Assembly (NCBI GenBank): GCA_046735215.1
Contig: JBKPSV010000022.1
Coordinates: 1 to 12,329 of the forward strand
From: JAMXLO01 sp046735215
GTDB lineage: Bacteria; Pseudomonadota; Alphaproteobacteria; Acetobacterales; Acetobacteraceae
Length of the DNA: 12,329 bases
Direction: 5' to 3'
In this document: piece after piece, positions 1 to 5,865 of the stretch
Layout: every line of letters begins with the position of its first letter
Numbering within the stretch: position 1 is the stretch's first letter
Notes under the pieces: generated by a model
Seen by the model: only the letters and a program-made list of their open reading frames with translations
What the model was told of the DNA's origin: nothing
Databases searched by the model: none
Made by a program: the position numbers and the translations under genes

Positions 1-453
1 GCCTCGGTGGACGTGCAACGCGGCGATCAGAAGTTGGACTTTGCGCGCGATGGCCAGAAGCTGGTGGTGAAGGACCCTGCCGATCACCCACCTCTGGATG
101 ATTACAAGGTGGACGATGTCGATCGCGCCCTGGAGTTGCTGACCTTTCAAGACGTGCAGACCGACAAGCAGCCGGTAGGCGACAAGATCGGGCAGTCGGT
201 CTACACCACCAGCGACGGTATGGCGGTCACCGCCACGGTGTTCAAAGGCGACAAGGACATCTGGGCGCGCTTCTCGGCGGCCGGCACCGACAAGAGCAAG
301 GACGAGGCAGGCAAGTTGAACGCGCGTCTGGCCGGTTGGACCTATCAGCTGGGCTCCTGGAAGGAGAAGGCTTTGGTGCCATCACTGGACGAGCTGAAGG
401 CGCCAGCTCCGGAAAAGCCTGCCACACCGCCGGCCGAGCCACCCAAGCAATGA
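1..453 (+). CDS. DUF4340 domain protein, C-terminal part (5' end outside window)
   Basis: The frame is open from base 1 to a TGA at 451-453, giving about 150 residues of a longer protein whose start lies left of the window. A GTG at 7 could be read as a start, but coding clearly continues to the edge. The visible part alternates charged beta-strand-like segments (for example VDRALELLTFQDVQTDK and TSDGMAVTATVFKGDKDIWARF), then a GWTYQL segment, and ends in a low-complexity Pro/Ala/Glu/Lys tail. This resembles the C-terminal end of DUF4340 proteins. In that family an N-terminal membrane anchor carries a large extracytoplasmic domain, and the genes often sit beside ABC-2 type (GldF/GldG-like) exporter genes, which would lie to the left here. 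No enzymatic function is known for the family. The family call rests on pattern memory and is moderate. Confidence 0.6.
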   Translation, partial: ASVDVQRGDQKLDFARDGQKLVVKDPADHPPLDDYKVDDVDRALELLTFQDVQTDKQPVGDKIGQSVYTTSDGMAVTATVFKGDKDIWARFSAAGTDKSKDEAGKLNARLAGWTYQLGSWKEKALVPSLDELKAPAPEKPATPPAEPPKQ

Positions 454-480
454 CGGCCGGGCGCATGCCTGTAACGCTGG

Positions 481-912
481 ATGAGTGACCGCGAATATCC
501 CACGCGACCGATCGTCGGGATCGGCATCGTGGTCATCAAGGACGACCGTGTTCTACTGGTCCGCCGAGGAAAGCCGCCCAATATCGGCGCATGGACATTG
601 CCGGGTGGCGCACAGGAACTTGGCGAAACAACCGAGCAGGCGGCCCGGCGCGAGCTGCTGGAGGAAACCGGTCTTGAAGCGGGTGACCTGCATTTTGCTG
701 CAACCGTGGACAACATCCGACGAGACGAAACCGGAAGGATTCGCTTCCACTACACGATCATCGACTTCGCCACCCGCTGGGTCGGCGGTGATCCTGTCGC
801 CGCAACCGACGTCACCGAGGCGACCTGGGCACCGATGGACGCTCTCGCAGACTACAACTTATGGAGCGAGGCGCACCGGGTGATAGCGATCGCGCGCCGA
901 TTGGTCGGCTAG
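481..912 (+). CDS. NUDIX hydrolase
   Basis: A 143-residue protein that probably hydrolyses a nucleoside diphosphate linked to another group, with Mg2+ bound by the Nudix helix. The complete Nudix box is present at residues 43-65: G43, E49, then R57-E58-L59-x-E61-E62-x-G64-L65. It follows the usual strand and the NIGAWTLPGG turn. The N-terminal strands (IVGIGIVVIKDDRVLLVRRG) are typical of ADP-ribose-pyrophosphatase-like and MutT-like members, but the substrate cannot be read from sequence. The length is normal for a single-domain Nudix protein. The ATG at 481 lies 27 bases after the DUF4340 stop with no strong Shine-Dalgarno sequence, so it may be read from the same transcript. It converges with the phosphatase gene, whose stop is 25 bases beyond. 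Confidence 0.9.
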   Translation: MSDREYPTRPIVGIGIVVIKDDRVLLVRRGKPPNIGAWTLPGGAQELGETTEQAARRELLEETGLEAGDLHFAATVDNIRRDETGRIRFHYTIIDFATRWVGGDPVAATDVTEATWAPMDALADYNLWSEAHRVIAIARRLVG

Positions 913-937
913 CGAAGCGAGTTCGTGCTGCTGACGC

Positions 938-1663
938 TCAGGGCACCCGGTAGAACGGGTCGGGCAGCAGAAACATCTTCTCCGCGCGGCCACCGATCAG
1001 GTCAGACGGCTGGTCGCCAATATTGGCAATGATTGTGTGGCCCATTTGCTCGATCTGCGCACGGATCGGCGCCTTGAAGTCGACCGCCGTCGCGAAATGC
1101 GATCCGTCCGGCACGAAGTAGGCCCGGGAATAACCCCGGTAACCAACGTCGGACAGATTGCGCTCGGTCGCTGCTCGCTGGCTTTCCGGCCGACCGGTAA
1201 TGAAGAACACCGCAACGTTGAGCGACCGCGCGAGGTTGAACAGCTGCAGCGTCGGGTGAATCGCTGGATCACGTCCGAGCAGATCCCAGGCCGCCCAGCC
1301 ACAGGGTGTATCCAGTCCCGGAGCACATGGACCCGGCACTGGACGACCGAAATCATCGCGCTTCAGCACCTCCCAGTTGGACAGTGCCGTCTCATCGATG
1401 TCGAGAACCATTGCCGGTTTCGCCACGCGGCCAGCCCGGTCGCGCACCCACTCCGTCGCCTTGTCTGCGACCATGATCAAATCGCGGTCGTAATCCCCAC
1501 TGTCATGATACGCCAGCGCCGCGTTCTTCGCGTCGCCGACATTGGCAGGTTGCGTCGTGACGGTGACGAATGCCGCGGCCGGGTCAGGCTTGGTCGGCTG
1601 TACGGCGCAGGCGGCCGTTGCCAGCAAGAGTGCGCCGATGAAAGGAACGCGGCGTTCGATCAA
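938..1663 (-). CDS. HAD-IIIB acid phosphatase, predicted lipoprotein
   Basis: A 241-residue phosphatase of the class B/C acid phosphatase type (HAD subfamily IIIB; compare lipoprotein e(P4)), expected to remove phosphate from nucleotides or other monoesters outside the cytoplasm. HAD motifs are clear: nucleophile motif LDIDET (Asp88 and Asp90), motif II ITGR (155-158), a candidate motif III lysine in DFKAP (Lys197), and the acidic motif IGDQPSDL (215-222). The N-terminus is a short signal peptide, LIERRVPFIGALLLATAAC, ending in a lipobox-like TAAC; Thr at -3 is not ideal. The frame stays open to 1801, but that extension lies over the upstream gene. I chose the TTG at 1663 because it overlaps the upstream stop as TTGA and places the signal peptide at the start. 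Translation is probably coupled to the membrane-protein gene. Confidence 0.82.
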   Translation of the reverse strand: MIERRVPFIGALLLATAACAVQPTKPDPAAAFVTVTTQPANVGDAKNAALAYHDSGDYDRDLIMVADKATEWVRDRAGRVAKPAMVLDIDETALSNWEVLKRDDFGRPVPGPCAPGLDTPCGWAAWDLLGRDPAIHPTLQLFNLARSLNVAVFFITGRPESQRAATERNLSDVGYRGYSRAYFVPDGSHFATAVDFKAPIRAQIEQMGHTIIANIGDQPSDLIGGRAEKMFLLPDPFYRVP

Positions 1664-1968
1664 CTGCGGCGATGCGACCGGTGCGCCGACTTGCGTGTCG
1701 ACAAGGACAGCGAGGTCCCCCCGCAGATCAAGCCGATCGCTGCCGGCACCAGCCATGCCGGACGCACCAGCAACGGCACCATCAGGTAGTCCCACAGCCA
1801 CGCAGCCAGGTGGGACCCGACGAAGCCGTGCGCTGCTTCCATCAGGTCATGGTCGACCATGAATAGCAGCTGTCCGAGCGGCACCTGGGGCGGGCCAAGC
1901 ATCGCCAGGGCGATGGCTCCGACCAGCAGCACGGCCGACACGACGGCTAGGACACGTTGCGCAATCAC
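1660..1968 (-). CDS. small membrane protein of unknown function
   Basis: A 102-residue hydrophobic protein that I do not recognise. The first membrane segment is at about residues 5-24 (RVLAVVSAVLLVGAIALAML). A loop with acidic residues and histidine follows (MVDHDLMEAAHGF). A longer hydrophobic stretch at about 55-87, with the charged or proline break VRPAW in the middle, could be one or two membrane passes. The C-terminus is short and basic (STRKSAHRSHRRS), suggesting it is cytoplasmic. The GTG start at 1968 overlaps the msrP stop as GTGA, and its own stop overlaps the phosphatase start as TTGA, so it is a real middle gene of the set. It occupies the place where the haem-binding MsrQ would be expected, but it is half the size and I see no MsrQ-like pattern of membrane histidines. 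Confidence 0.72.
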   Translation of the reverse strand: MIAQRVLAVVSAVLLVGAIALAMLGPPQVPLGQLLFMVDHDLMEAAHGFVGSHLAAWLWDYLMVPLLVRPAWLVPAAIGLICGGTSLSLSTRKSAHRSHRRS

Positions 1969-2876
1969 ATGAACAGTTTCTCGTTTTTCCGGTCGGTGTA
2001 AAGCGATGCGACGAACTCACCATAGCCGTTGTAGATCTGCGTGGGCACCATTTCGTTACTGCCTAGCAGCCGCTCGCGCGCCTGGCTCCAGCGGGGGTGC
2101 GACACATCCGGATTTACGTTGGCCCAGAAGCCATACTCCGAGGGCTGGAGCGCCTGCCAGAAGTTGACCGGTCGCTTGTCGGTGAAGCTGATCTTCACCA
2201 CTGCCTTGCCTGACTTGAAGCCGTACTTCCAAGGCACCGTCAGGCGGATCGGGCCGCCATCCTGCGGTGGCAGCGCCTTCCCGTACATCCCGGTGGAGAT
2301 GAATGCGAGATCGTTGGCCGCCTCGTCGATCGCCAGCCCCTCGATATACGGCCAGGGATAGAAGGGTGACGACAGCCCCGGCATCTTCGGATCCTGCGCC
2401 GTCTCGAACACCACGTATTTCGCCGACCCGAGCGGCTCGGCAATCGACAACAACTGACTGATCGGGAAGCCGGTCCACGGCACCGTCATCGCCCAGGCCT
2501 CGACACAGCGATGGCGATACACTCGCTCCTCGAGCTGCACCTGCTTCAGCAGGTCGTCGATGTCCAGCGTCCGCGGCTGTTTGACCATCCCCTCCAGGCT
2601 GATCGACCAGGGACGCTGCTTCAGTACCTGCGCGGCCCGCCAGAGGTCCTTGCCTTCGTCGAACTCGTAATAGTTGTTGTAGGTCGTGGCGTATTTTTCG
2701 TCAGTGATCGCGCGGCCCGCCGCATATTTCGGGTTGCGCTGCCCATCGGCGCGGACATTGCCCGCGAGTGCGATCGAACCCGCCCCCGCGAGCGCGGCGC
2801 GTCGCCCCAGCACAAACGCTTCCGGGGTCGCCATCCGCTCCGGCAGTTCCCAGCCACGACGTCGCAGAACGCGCAT
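1965..2876 (-). CDS. msrP: protein-methionine-sulfoxide reductase, catalytic subunit MsrP (YedY)
   Basis: A 303-residue molybdoenzyme that reduces methionine sulfoxide in periplasmic proteins. A twin-arginine signal is visible (GRRAALAGAGSIALAG, Arg25-Arg26) after the short cytoplasmic stretch typical of MsrP. The mature part has the family blocks TTYNNYYEF, RHRCVEAWAM with the molybdenum-ligand cysteine (Cys124), VPWTG, and RLTVPWKYGFKSGK. The C-terminal half carries NVNPDVSHPRWSQA and ends in YGEFVASLY. An in-frame GTG at 2888 is possible, but the ATG at 2876 has GGAGAGAG immediately upstream (2886-2879), so I start there. MsrP normally takes electrons from the membrane subunit MsrQ; none follows here. 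Instead the stop overlaps the start of a small membrane protein. The gene diverges from the PLP enzyme gene at 3007. Confidence 0.95.
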   Translation of the reverse strand: MRVLRRRGWELPERMATPEAFVLGRRAALAGAGSIALAGNVRADGQRNPKYAAGRAITDEKYATTYNNYYEFDEGKDLWRAAQVLKQRPWSISLEGMVKQPRTLDIDDLLKQVQLEERVYRHRCVEAWAMTVPWTGFPISQLLSIAEPLGSAKYVVFETAQDPKMPGLSSPFYPWPYIEGLAIDEAANDLAFISTGMYGKALPPQDGGPIRLTVPWKYGFKSGKAVVKISFTDKRPVNFWQALQPSEYGFWANVNPDVSHPRWSQARERLLGSNEMVPTQIYNGYGEFVASLYTDRKNEKLFM

Positions 2877-3006
2877 TACTCTCTCCACAGTCAGATCAGA
2901 CGAACCTGGGGATTCCCGACGCTTTGTCGCAAAAACCCTTCCGCATTGTGGGACGCGGCAGGATGCGGGACATTACAGCCATTCCGCTCCGTTGGGAGGA
3001 GATTTC
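2877..3006. promoter_or_regulatory. divergent promoter region between msrP and the PLP enzyme gene
   Basis: This 130-base spacer separates two divergent genes and must hold the promoters of at least one transcript in each direction. A good ribosome binding site is present at each edge: GGAGAGAG for msrP on the minus strand (2886-2879) and GGGAGGA for the PLP gene (2994-3000, six bases before ATG). I find no convincing -35/-10 pair; TTGTGG at 2946-2951 with GACATT 17 bases later is the nearest on the plus strand and is poor. The region is less GC-rich than its flanks, with a CGCAAAAACCC stretch around 2930-2938. The assignment rests on gene layout rather than a recognised site. Confidence 0.4.
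2994..3000 (+). promoter_or_regulatory. ribosome binding site that decides the start of the PLP enzyme gene
   Basis: GGGAGGA at 2994-3000, six bases before ATG 3007. It rules against the 107-residue upstream extension of the open frame, which would run through the intergenic spacer and antisense to msrP. Confidence 0.8.
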
Positions 3007-4017
3007 ATGCACCTTGCCCGCTTCCCTCGAGTCCGGCTGTTTCCGACGCCGACGCCCCTGGAACAGCTCACCAACCTAAGCCGTCACCTCGGCGGCCCCG
3101 ACATCTGGATCAAGCGCGACGACTGCACGGTTGTGGCGACGGGCGGCAACAAGGTGCGCAAGCTGGAATGGCTGGTTGGCGAAGCCCAGGCGCAGGGGGC
3201 GACCCATCTGGTGACCCAGGGGGCGGTGCAGTCCAACCACGTGCGCCAGACGGCTGCCGTGGCCCGACGGTTCGGCATGAAGTGCACGGCGCTGCTGGAG
3301 CACCGGATCGAGACCAACGACCGGGATTATCTGAACAGCGGCAACGTACTGCTCGACCGGTTGTTCGACTGCGCCATCGAGTACCGCCCCAGCGGTGCAG
3401 ACATGAATGCGGAAGCTGAAGCCAAGGGCGAGGCCCTGCGGTCAGCCGGCGAAAAAACCTATGTCATCCCCGGGGGAGGCTCCAATCGCGTAGGAGCGCT
3501 TGGCTATGTGTCCTGCGCCCAAGAGCTGCTGCAGCAAGCGGATGAGATGGGGCTGCAGATCGATCGCGTGGTCACCGCAACGGGCAGCGCGGGGACGCAG
3601 GCAGGGCTTGTGGTGGGGTTGGACGGCTGCAACGCTGGAATCCCTGTGCTGGGGATTGGCGTTCGCGCACCGAAGGACCGCCAGGAGGCCAATGTGCACC
3701 GCCTGGCCGAAGAGACGGCCGATTTTGTCGGTGCGCGTGGCGGTGTTGCCCGTGCGGCGGTCGTGGCGAACTGCGACTATGTCGGCCCCGGCTATGGCCA
3801 ACCGACCCCTGGGATGACCGAGGCCGTGCTTATGGTGGCCCGGCTTGAGGGCGTGCTCCTCGACCCGGTGTACTCCGGCAAGGCTATGGCGGGATTAATC
3901 GACCTGATCCGCAAGGGAGAATTCAGGCGGGGCGAGACAGTGGTGTTCCTGCACACCGGCGGCGCGGTTGGGCTGTTCGGCTATACCGGCGTCTTCGAGC
4001 AGGCGATGACGCATTAG
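3007..4017 (+). CDS. PLP-dependent D-cysteine desulfhydrase / L-cysteate sulfo-lyase family enzyme
   Basis: A 336-residue fold-type II PLP enzyme of the ACC deaminase/D-cysteine desulfhydrase group. It would release sulfide from D-cysteine (EC 4.4.1.15) or sulfite from L-cysteate (CuyA, EC 4.4.1.25). The PLP lysine is Lys49 in TGGNKVRKLEW. The substrate-carboxylate loop is QSNHVRQTAA (75-84), and the phosphate-binding loop is ATGSAGTQAGL. The family blocks VIPGGGSNRVGALGYV, VVANCDYVGPGYG and DPVYSGKAMAGL also match. By memory, the NCDYVGxGYG block and overall length look closer to the CuyA-like branch than to E. coli DcyD, but the substrate is not decided by this. The frame is open back to 2686, but ATG 3007 has GGGAGGA six bases upstream and the N-terminus HLARFPRVRL fits the family. 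The MetE-like gene follows after 12 bases. Confidence 0.9.
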   Translation: MHLARFPRVRLFPTPTPLEQLTNLSRHLGGPDIWIKRDDCTVVATGGNKVRKLEWLVGEAQAQGATHLVTQGAVQSNHVRQTAAVARRFGMKCTALLEHRIETNDRDYLNSGNVLLDRLFDCAIEYRPSGADMNAEAEAKGEALRSAGEKTYVIPGGGSNRVGALGYVSCAQELLQQADEMGLQIDRVVTATGSAGTQAGLVVGLDGCNAGIPVLGIGVRAPKDRQEANVHRLAEETADFVGARGGVARAAVVANCDYVGPGYGQPTPGMTEAVLMVARLEGVLLDPVYSGKAMAGLIDLIRKGEFRRGETVVFLHTGGAVGLFGYTGVFEQAMTH

Positions 4018-4029
4018 AGGGCGCGCACG

Positions 4030-5196
4030 ATGCTCCGCAGCCAGGACCGGATCTTGACGACCCACACCGGCAGCCTGCCCCGTCCGGCGGCGCTGACCCA
4101 GCTCTATGTCCGCCGTTCGCGCGGCGAGCCGATTGACACTGCGGAACTGGACCGCGTCGGCAAGCAGGCAGTGCGCGATATTGTGGCGAAGCAAGTCGCC
4201 GCAGGTATCGACGTGCCCAACAACGGCGAGCAACAGCGTGAGGCGTTCTTCCTCTATGTCCGCCACCGCATGAGCGGTTTCGGCGGTGGCTGGACCCGTC
4301 GCGTGTTTGCGGATGCCACACGCTATCCGGAGTTCATGGCCTGGAAGACAGCGCACGATGCGGTCAATGAATCGATCAGCAATCTCGGCGGCGTGCCGGA
4401 GGCGATCGGCGAAGTACGCTATCTTGACCGCACCGCGACGGAGACGGAGTGCACCGACTTCCAGACCGCGTTGGATGCGGTCAAGGGACGGTATGCTGAA
4501 GCGTTCATGACTGCCCCCTCGCCAGGCATCATCGCTGCGGCGATGCGCAATCGCTGGTATGACAGTGACGAGGCCTATCTCGCAGCGATAGGGCGGGCGC
4601 TGCAGGTGGAATATGAAGCCATCGTGCAGCATGGCTTCGTGTTGCAGATCGATGCGCCCGACCTGGCGATGGAGCGACACATCTCCTACCAGGATCGGCC
4701 GCTGGCCGACTTTGTCGGTTTCGTCGAACGCGTGGTGTCGACGATCAACGATGCATTGGTCAATGTGCCGCGCGAGATGGTGCGGCTGCATGCCTGCTGG
4801 GGCAACTATGAAGGCCCGCACGATTGTGATGTCGCATTGCCCGAAGTGCTGCCCGCGATCCAGCAGACGAAGGCAGGAGGGTTCGTGCTGCCATTCGCCA
4901 ATCCGCGCCACGCGCACGAGTATCGCTGCCTAAAGGATCTGCCGCTGCGCGACGACCAGGTGATCGTCGCAGGCGTGATCGACCCGTTGACCAACTTCGT
5001 CGAGCATCCGGAAGTGGTGGCCGACCGCATCGAACAGGTAGCGCGGGCGGTCGATGATCCTCAACGCGTGCTCGCGGGTACTGACTGCGGCTTCGATACG
5101 TCAGCAGGTCGCGGTCGTGTCGCGGATGACGTGGTGTGGGCAAAGCTCGCCGCTATGGCAGAAGGCGCGCGAATTGCGACGCGGCGGCTGCTTTAG
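4030..5196 (+). CDS. cobalamin-independent methionine synthase II-like zinc alkyltransferase (EaCoMT/MetE C-terminal family)
   Basis: A 388-residue UroD/MetE-like barrel protein corresponding only to the C-terminal half of MetE, the size of epoxyalkane:coenzyme M transferase. The N-terminal HTGSLPRP motif (residues 12-19) is typical. Zinc ligands fit HxC...C: His254 and Cys256 in RLHACWGNYEGPH, and Cys353 in AGTDCGF. The block FVLPFANPRHAHEY (285-298) precedes the VIDPLTNFVEHPEVV segment common in this branch. Proteins like this transfer an alkyl group to or from a zinc-bound thiolate such as homocysteine or CoM; the actual substrates cannot be told here. ATG 4030 has GAGGG at 4017-4021 and lies 12 bases after the PLP enzyme stop, so the two are almost certainly co-transcribed. 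That pairing suggests metabolism of a sulfur or sulfonate compound. A true MetE role is unlikely without the N-terminal half. Confidence 0.83.
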   Translation: MLRSQDRILTTHTGSLPRPAALTQLYVRRSRGEPIDTAELDRVGKQAVRDIVAKQVAAGIDVPNNGEQQREAFFLYVRHRMSGFGGGWTRRVFADATRYPEFMAWKTAHDAVNESISNLGGVPEAIGEVRYLDRTATETECTDFQTALDAVKGRYAEAFMTAPSPGIIAAAMRNRWYDSDEAYLAAIGRALQVEYEAIVQHGFVLQIDAPDLAMERHISYQDRPLADFVGFVERVVSTINDALVNVPREMVRLHACWGNYEGPHDCDVALPEVLPAIQQTKAGGFVLPFANPRHAHEYRCLKDLPLRDDQVIVAGVIDPLTNFVEHPEVVADRIEQVARAVDDPQRVLAGTDCGFDTSAGRGRVADDVVWAKLAAMAEGARIATRRLL

Positions 5197-5233
5197 GGTA
5201 CCATTCGCACGATGATCGCGCACCGACCTCAAT

Positions 5234-5251
5234 CGGCGCGTAGGCGCGCCG
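5234..5251. terminator. candidate bidirectional hairpin between convergent genes
   Basis: A perfect 7-base stem, CGGCGCG and CGCGCCG, around a TAGG loop. It lies in the 70-base gap where the MetE-like gene (+) and the DUF3597 gene (-) converge. The position fits a terminator for both sides, but no T-tract follows on either strand, so factor-independent termination would be weak. Confidence 0.35.
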
Positions 5252-5266
5252 TGTAGCCTGCCTGGC

Positions 5267-5680
5267 TCAGCCTTTCAGACTATCCGGCACTTTGCCACCA
5301 TTCTCCTCCAGCTTCTGCATCACTGCCTTATGCAGTGCGATATTCTGCTCGGCCGAACCATCGGCACCTGCGTGTATGTTCAGTTCCTGTGCCAATTCCT
5401 TCCGTGCAGTCAGGCTAGAATCGAGATCAAGCAGTGTCAGGAGATCGACAATCGACGTGCGCCAATTGCTTGGGCGGCCCTTGGCTGTCGCCATGGTAAC
5501 CAGGATCGCTTCGACATCGACCTGACGGAGCGGCGTCGGTGCTGATGTTGCCGAGGATGTTTGAGGTGCTGATGCGGCCTCGGCGCTTGGTGACGGTTGC
5601 GTGGGCGCACTTGCAACCGGCGATGGCGCCGCATCCGAGTGTCCGACGATCTTGTTCCAGATATCACCGAAGATGCTCAC
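5267..5680 (-). CDS. DUF3597 family protein
   Basis: A 137-residue protein matching the DUF3597 layout. The N-terminus is short and conserved (SIFGDIWNKIVGH). A Pro/Ala/Ser/Gln-rich linker covers about residues 16-52. A C-terminal globular part reads VDVEAILVTMATAKG, then NWRTSIVDLLTLLDLDSSLTARKELAQEL, and ends near ALHKAVMQKLEENGGKVPDSLKG. The family has no assigned enzyme activity; the linker plus compact helical domain suggest a binding or stress-related protein, but that is a guess. The frame is open to an ATG at 5764, but that stretch does not resemble the family. The GTG at 5680 is preceded by GGAG with seven bases of spacing and gives the standard N-terminus, so I start there. It is the last gene of the minus-strand run that begins at 10071. 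Confidence 0.8.
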   Translation of the reverse strand: MSIFGDIWNKIVGHSDAAPSPVASAPTQPSPSAEAASAPQTSSATSAPTPLRQVDVEAILVTMATAKGRPSNWRTSIVDLLTLLDLDSSLTARKELAQELNIHAGADGSAEQNIALHKAVMQKLEENGGKVPDSLKG

Positions 5681-5865
5681 GGTTCCGCTCCATCGCTTGG
5701 GCGGTGGCACCGGTAACACGTCCTTCCGGCCATCACCATCATGCCGCTCCGCATCCAGCGACAAAAGCGATCAAATAAGGTCGCGCGCAAGGCTTCTGCC
5801 AGCGAAGCATCGGCGCGATCTGAGTGTGGCTCTCTGGTCAATTTGTTGTGCAGCACGCTGCTCAC
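5677..5865 (-). CDS. possible small gene, 62 residues, between murD2 and the DUF3597 gene
   Basis: This reading frame fills the 181-base gap exactly. Its GTG start overlaps the murD2 TGA as GTGA, and its TGA overlaps the DUF3597 GTG as GTGA. That double four-base overlap is the same pattern seen at other junctions in this window and is the main argument for it. The product would be basic with a CYRC motif near the C-terminus (TCYRCHRP) and matches nothing I know. Against it, codon choice is poorer than in the neighbours, with AGA, TTA, TTT and TCA codons and about two thirds G/C at third positions by my count, and there is no Shine-Dalgarno sequence. The stretch could equally be a non-coding spacer with a promoter for the DUF3597 gene. 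Confidence 0.3.
   Translation of the reverse strand: MSSVLHNKLTREPHSDRADASLAEALRATLFDRFCRWMRSGMMVMAGRTCYRCHRPSDGAEP

Noticed and set aside
913..937. Possible terminator between the convergent NUDIX and phosphatase genes
   Set aside because: Only a four-base CGAA/TTCG pairing is present, with no T-tract.
1664..1801. N-terminal extension of the phosphatase to 1801
   Set aside because: It overlaps the membrane-protein gene in another frame and would place the signal peptide about 46 residues inside the protein.
2686..3006. Extension of the PLP enzyme upstream to 2686
   Set aside because: It runs antisense to msrP and through the spacer; ATG 3007 has a strong ribosome binding site and the family N-terminus.
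3895..4917. 340-codon minus-strand frame opposite the MetE-like gene
   Set aside because: A shadow of a high-GC gene: the plus strand encodes a recognisable protein with zinc-ligand motifs, while the minus frame is His/Arg-rich with no family pattern.
5813..5841. Promoter for the DUF3597 gene with TTGACC as -35 (5841-5836, minus strand)
   Set aside because: The hexamer is good, but no -10-like sequence follows at 16-18 bases.
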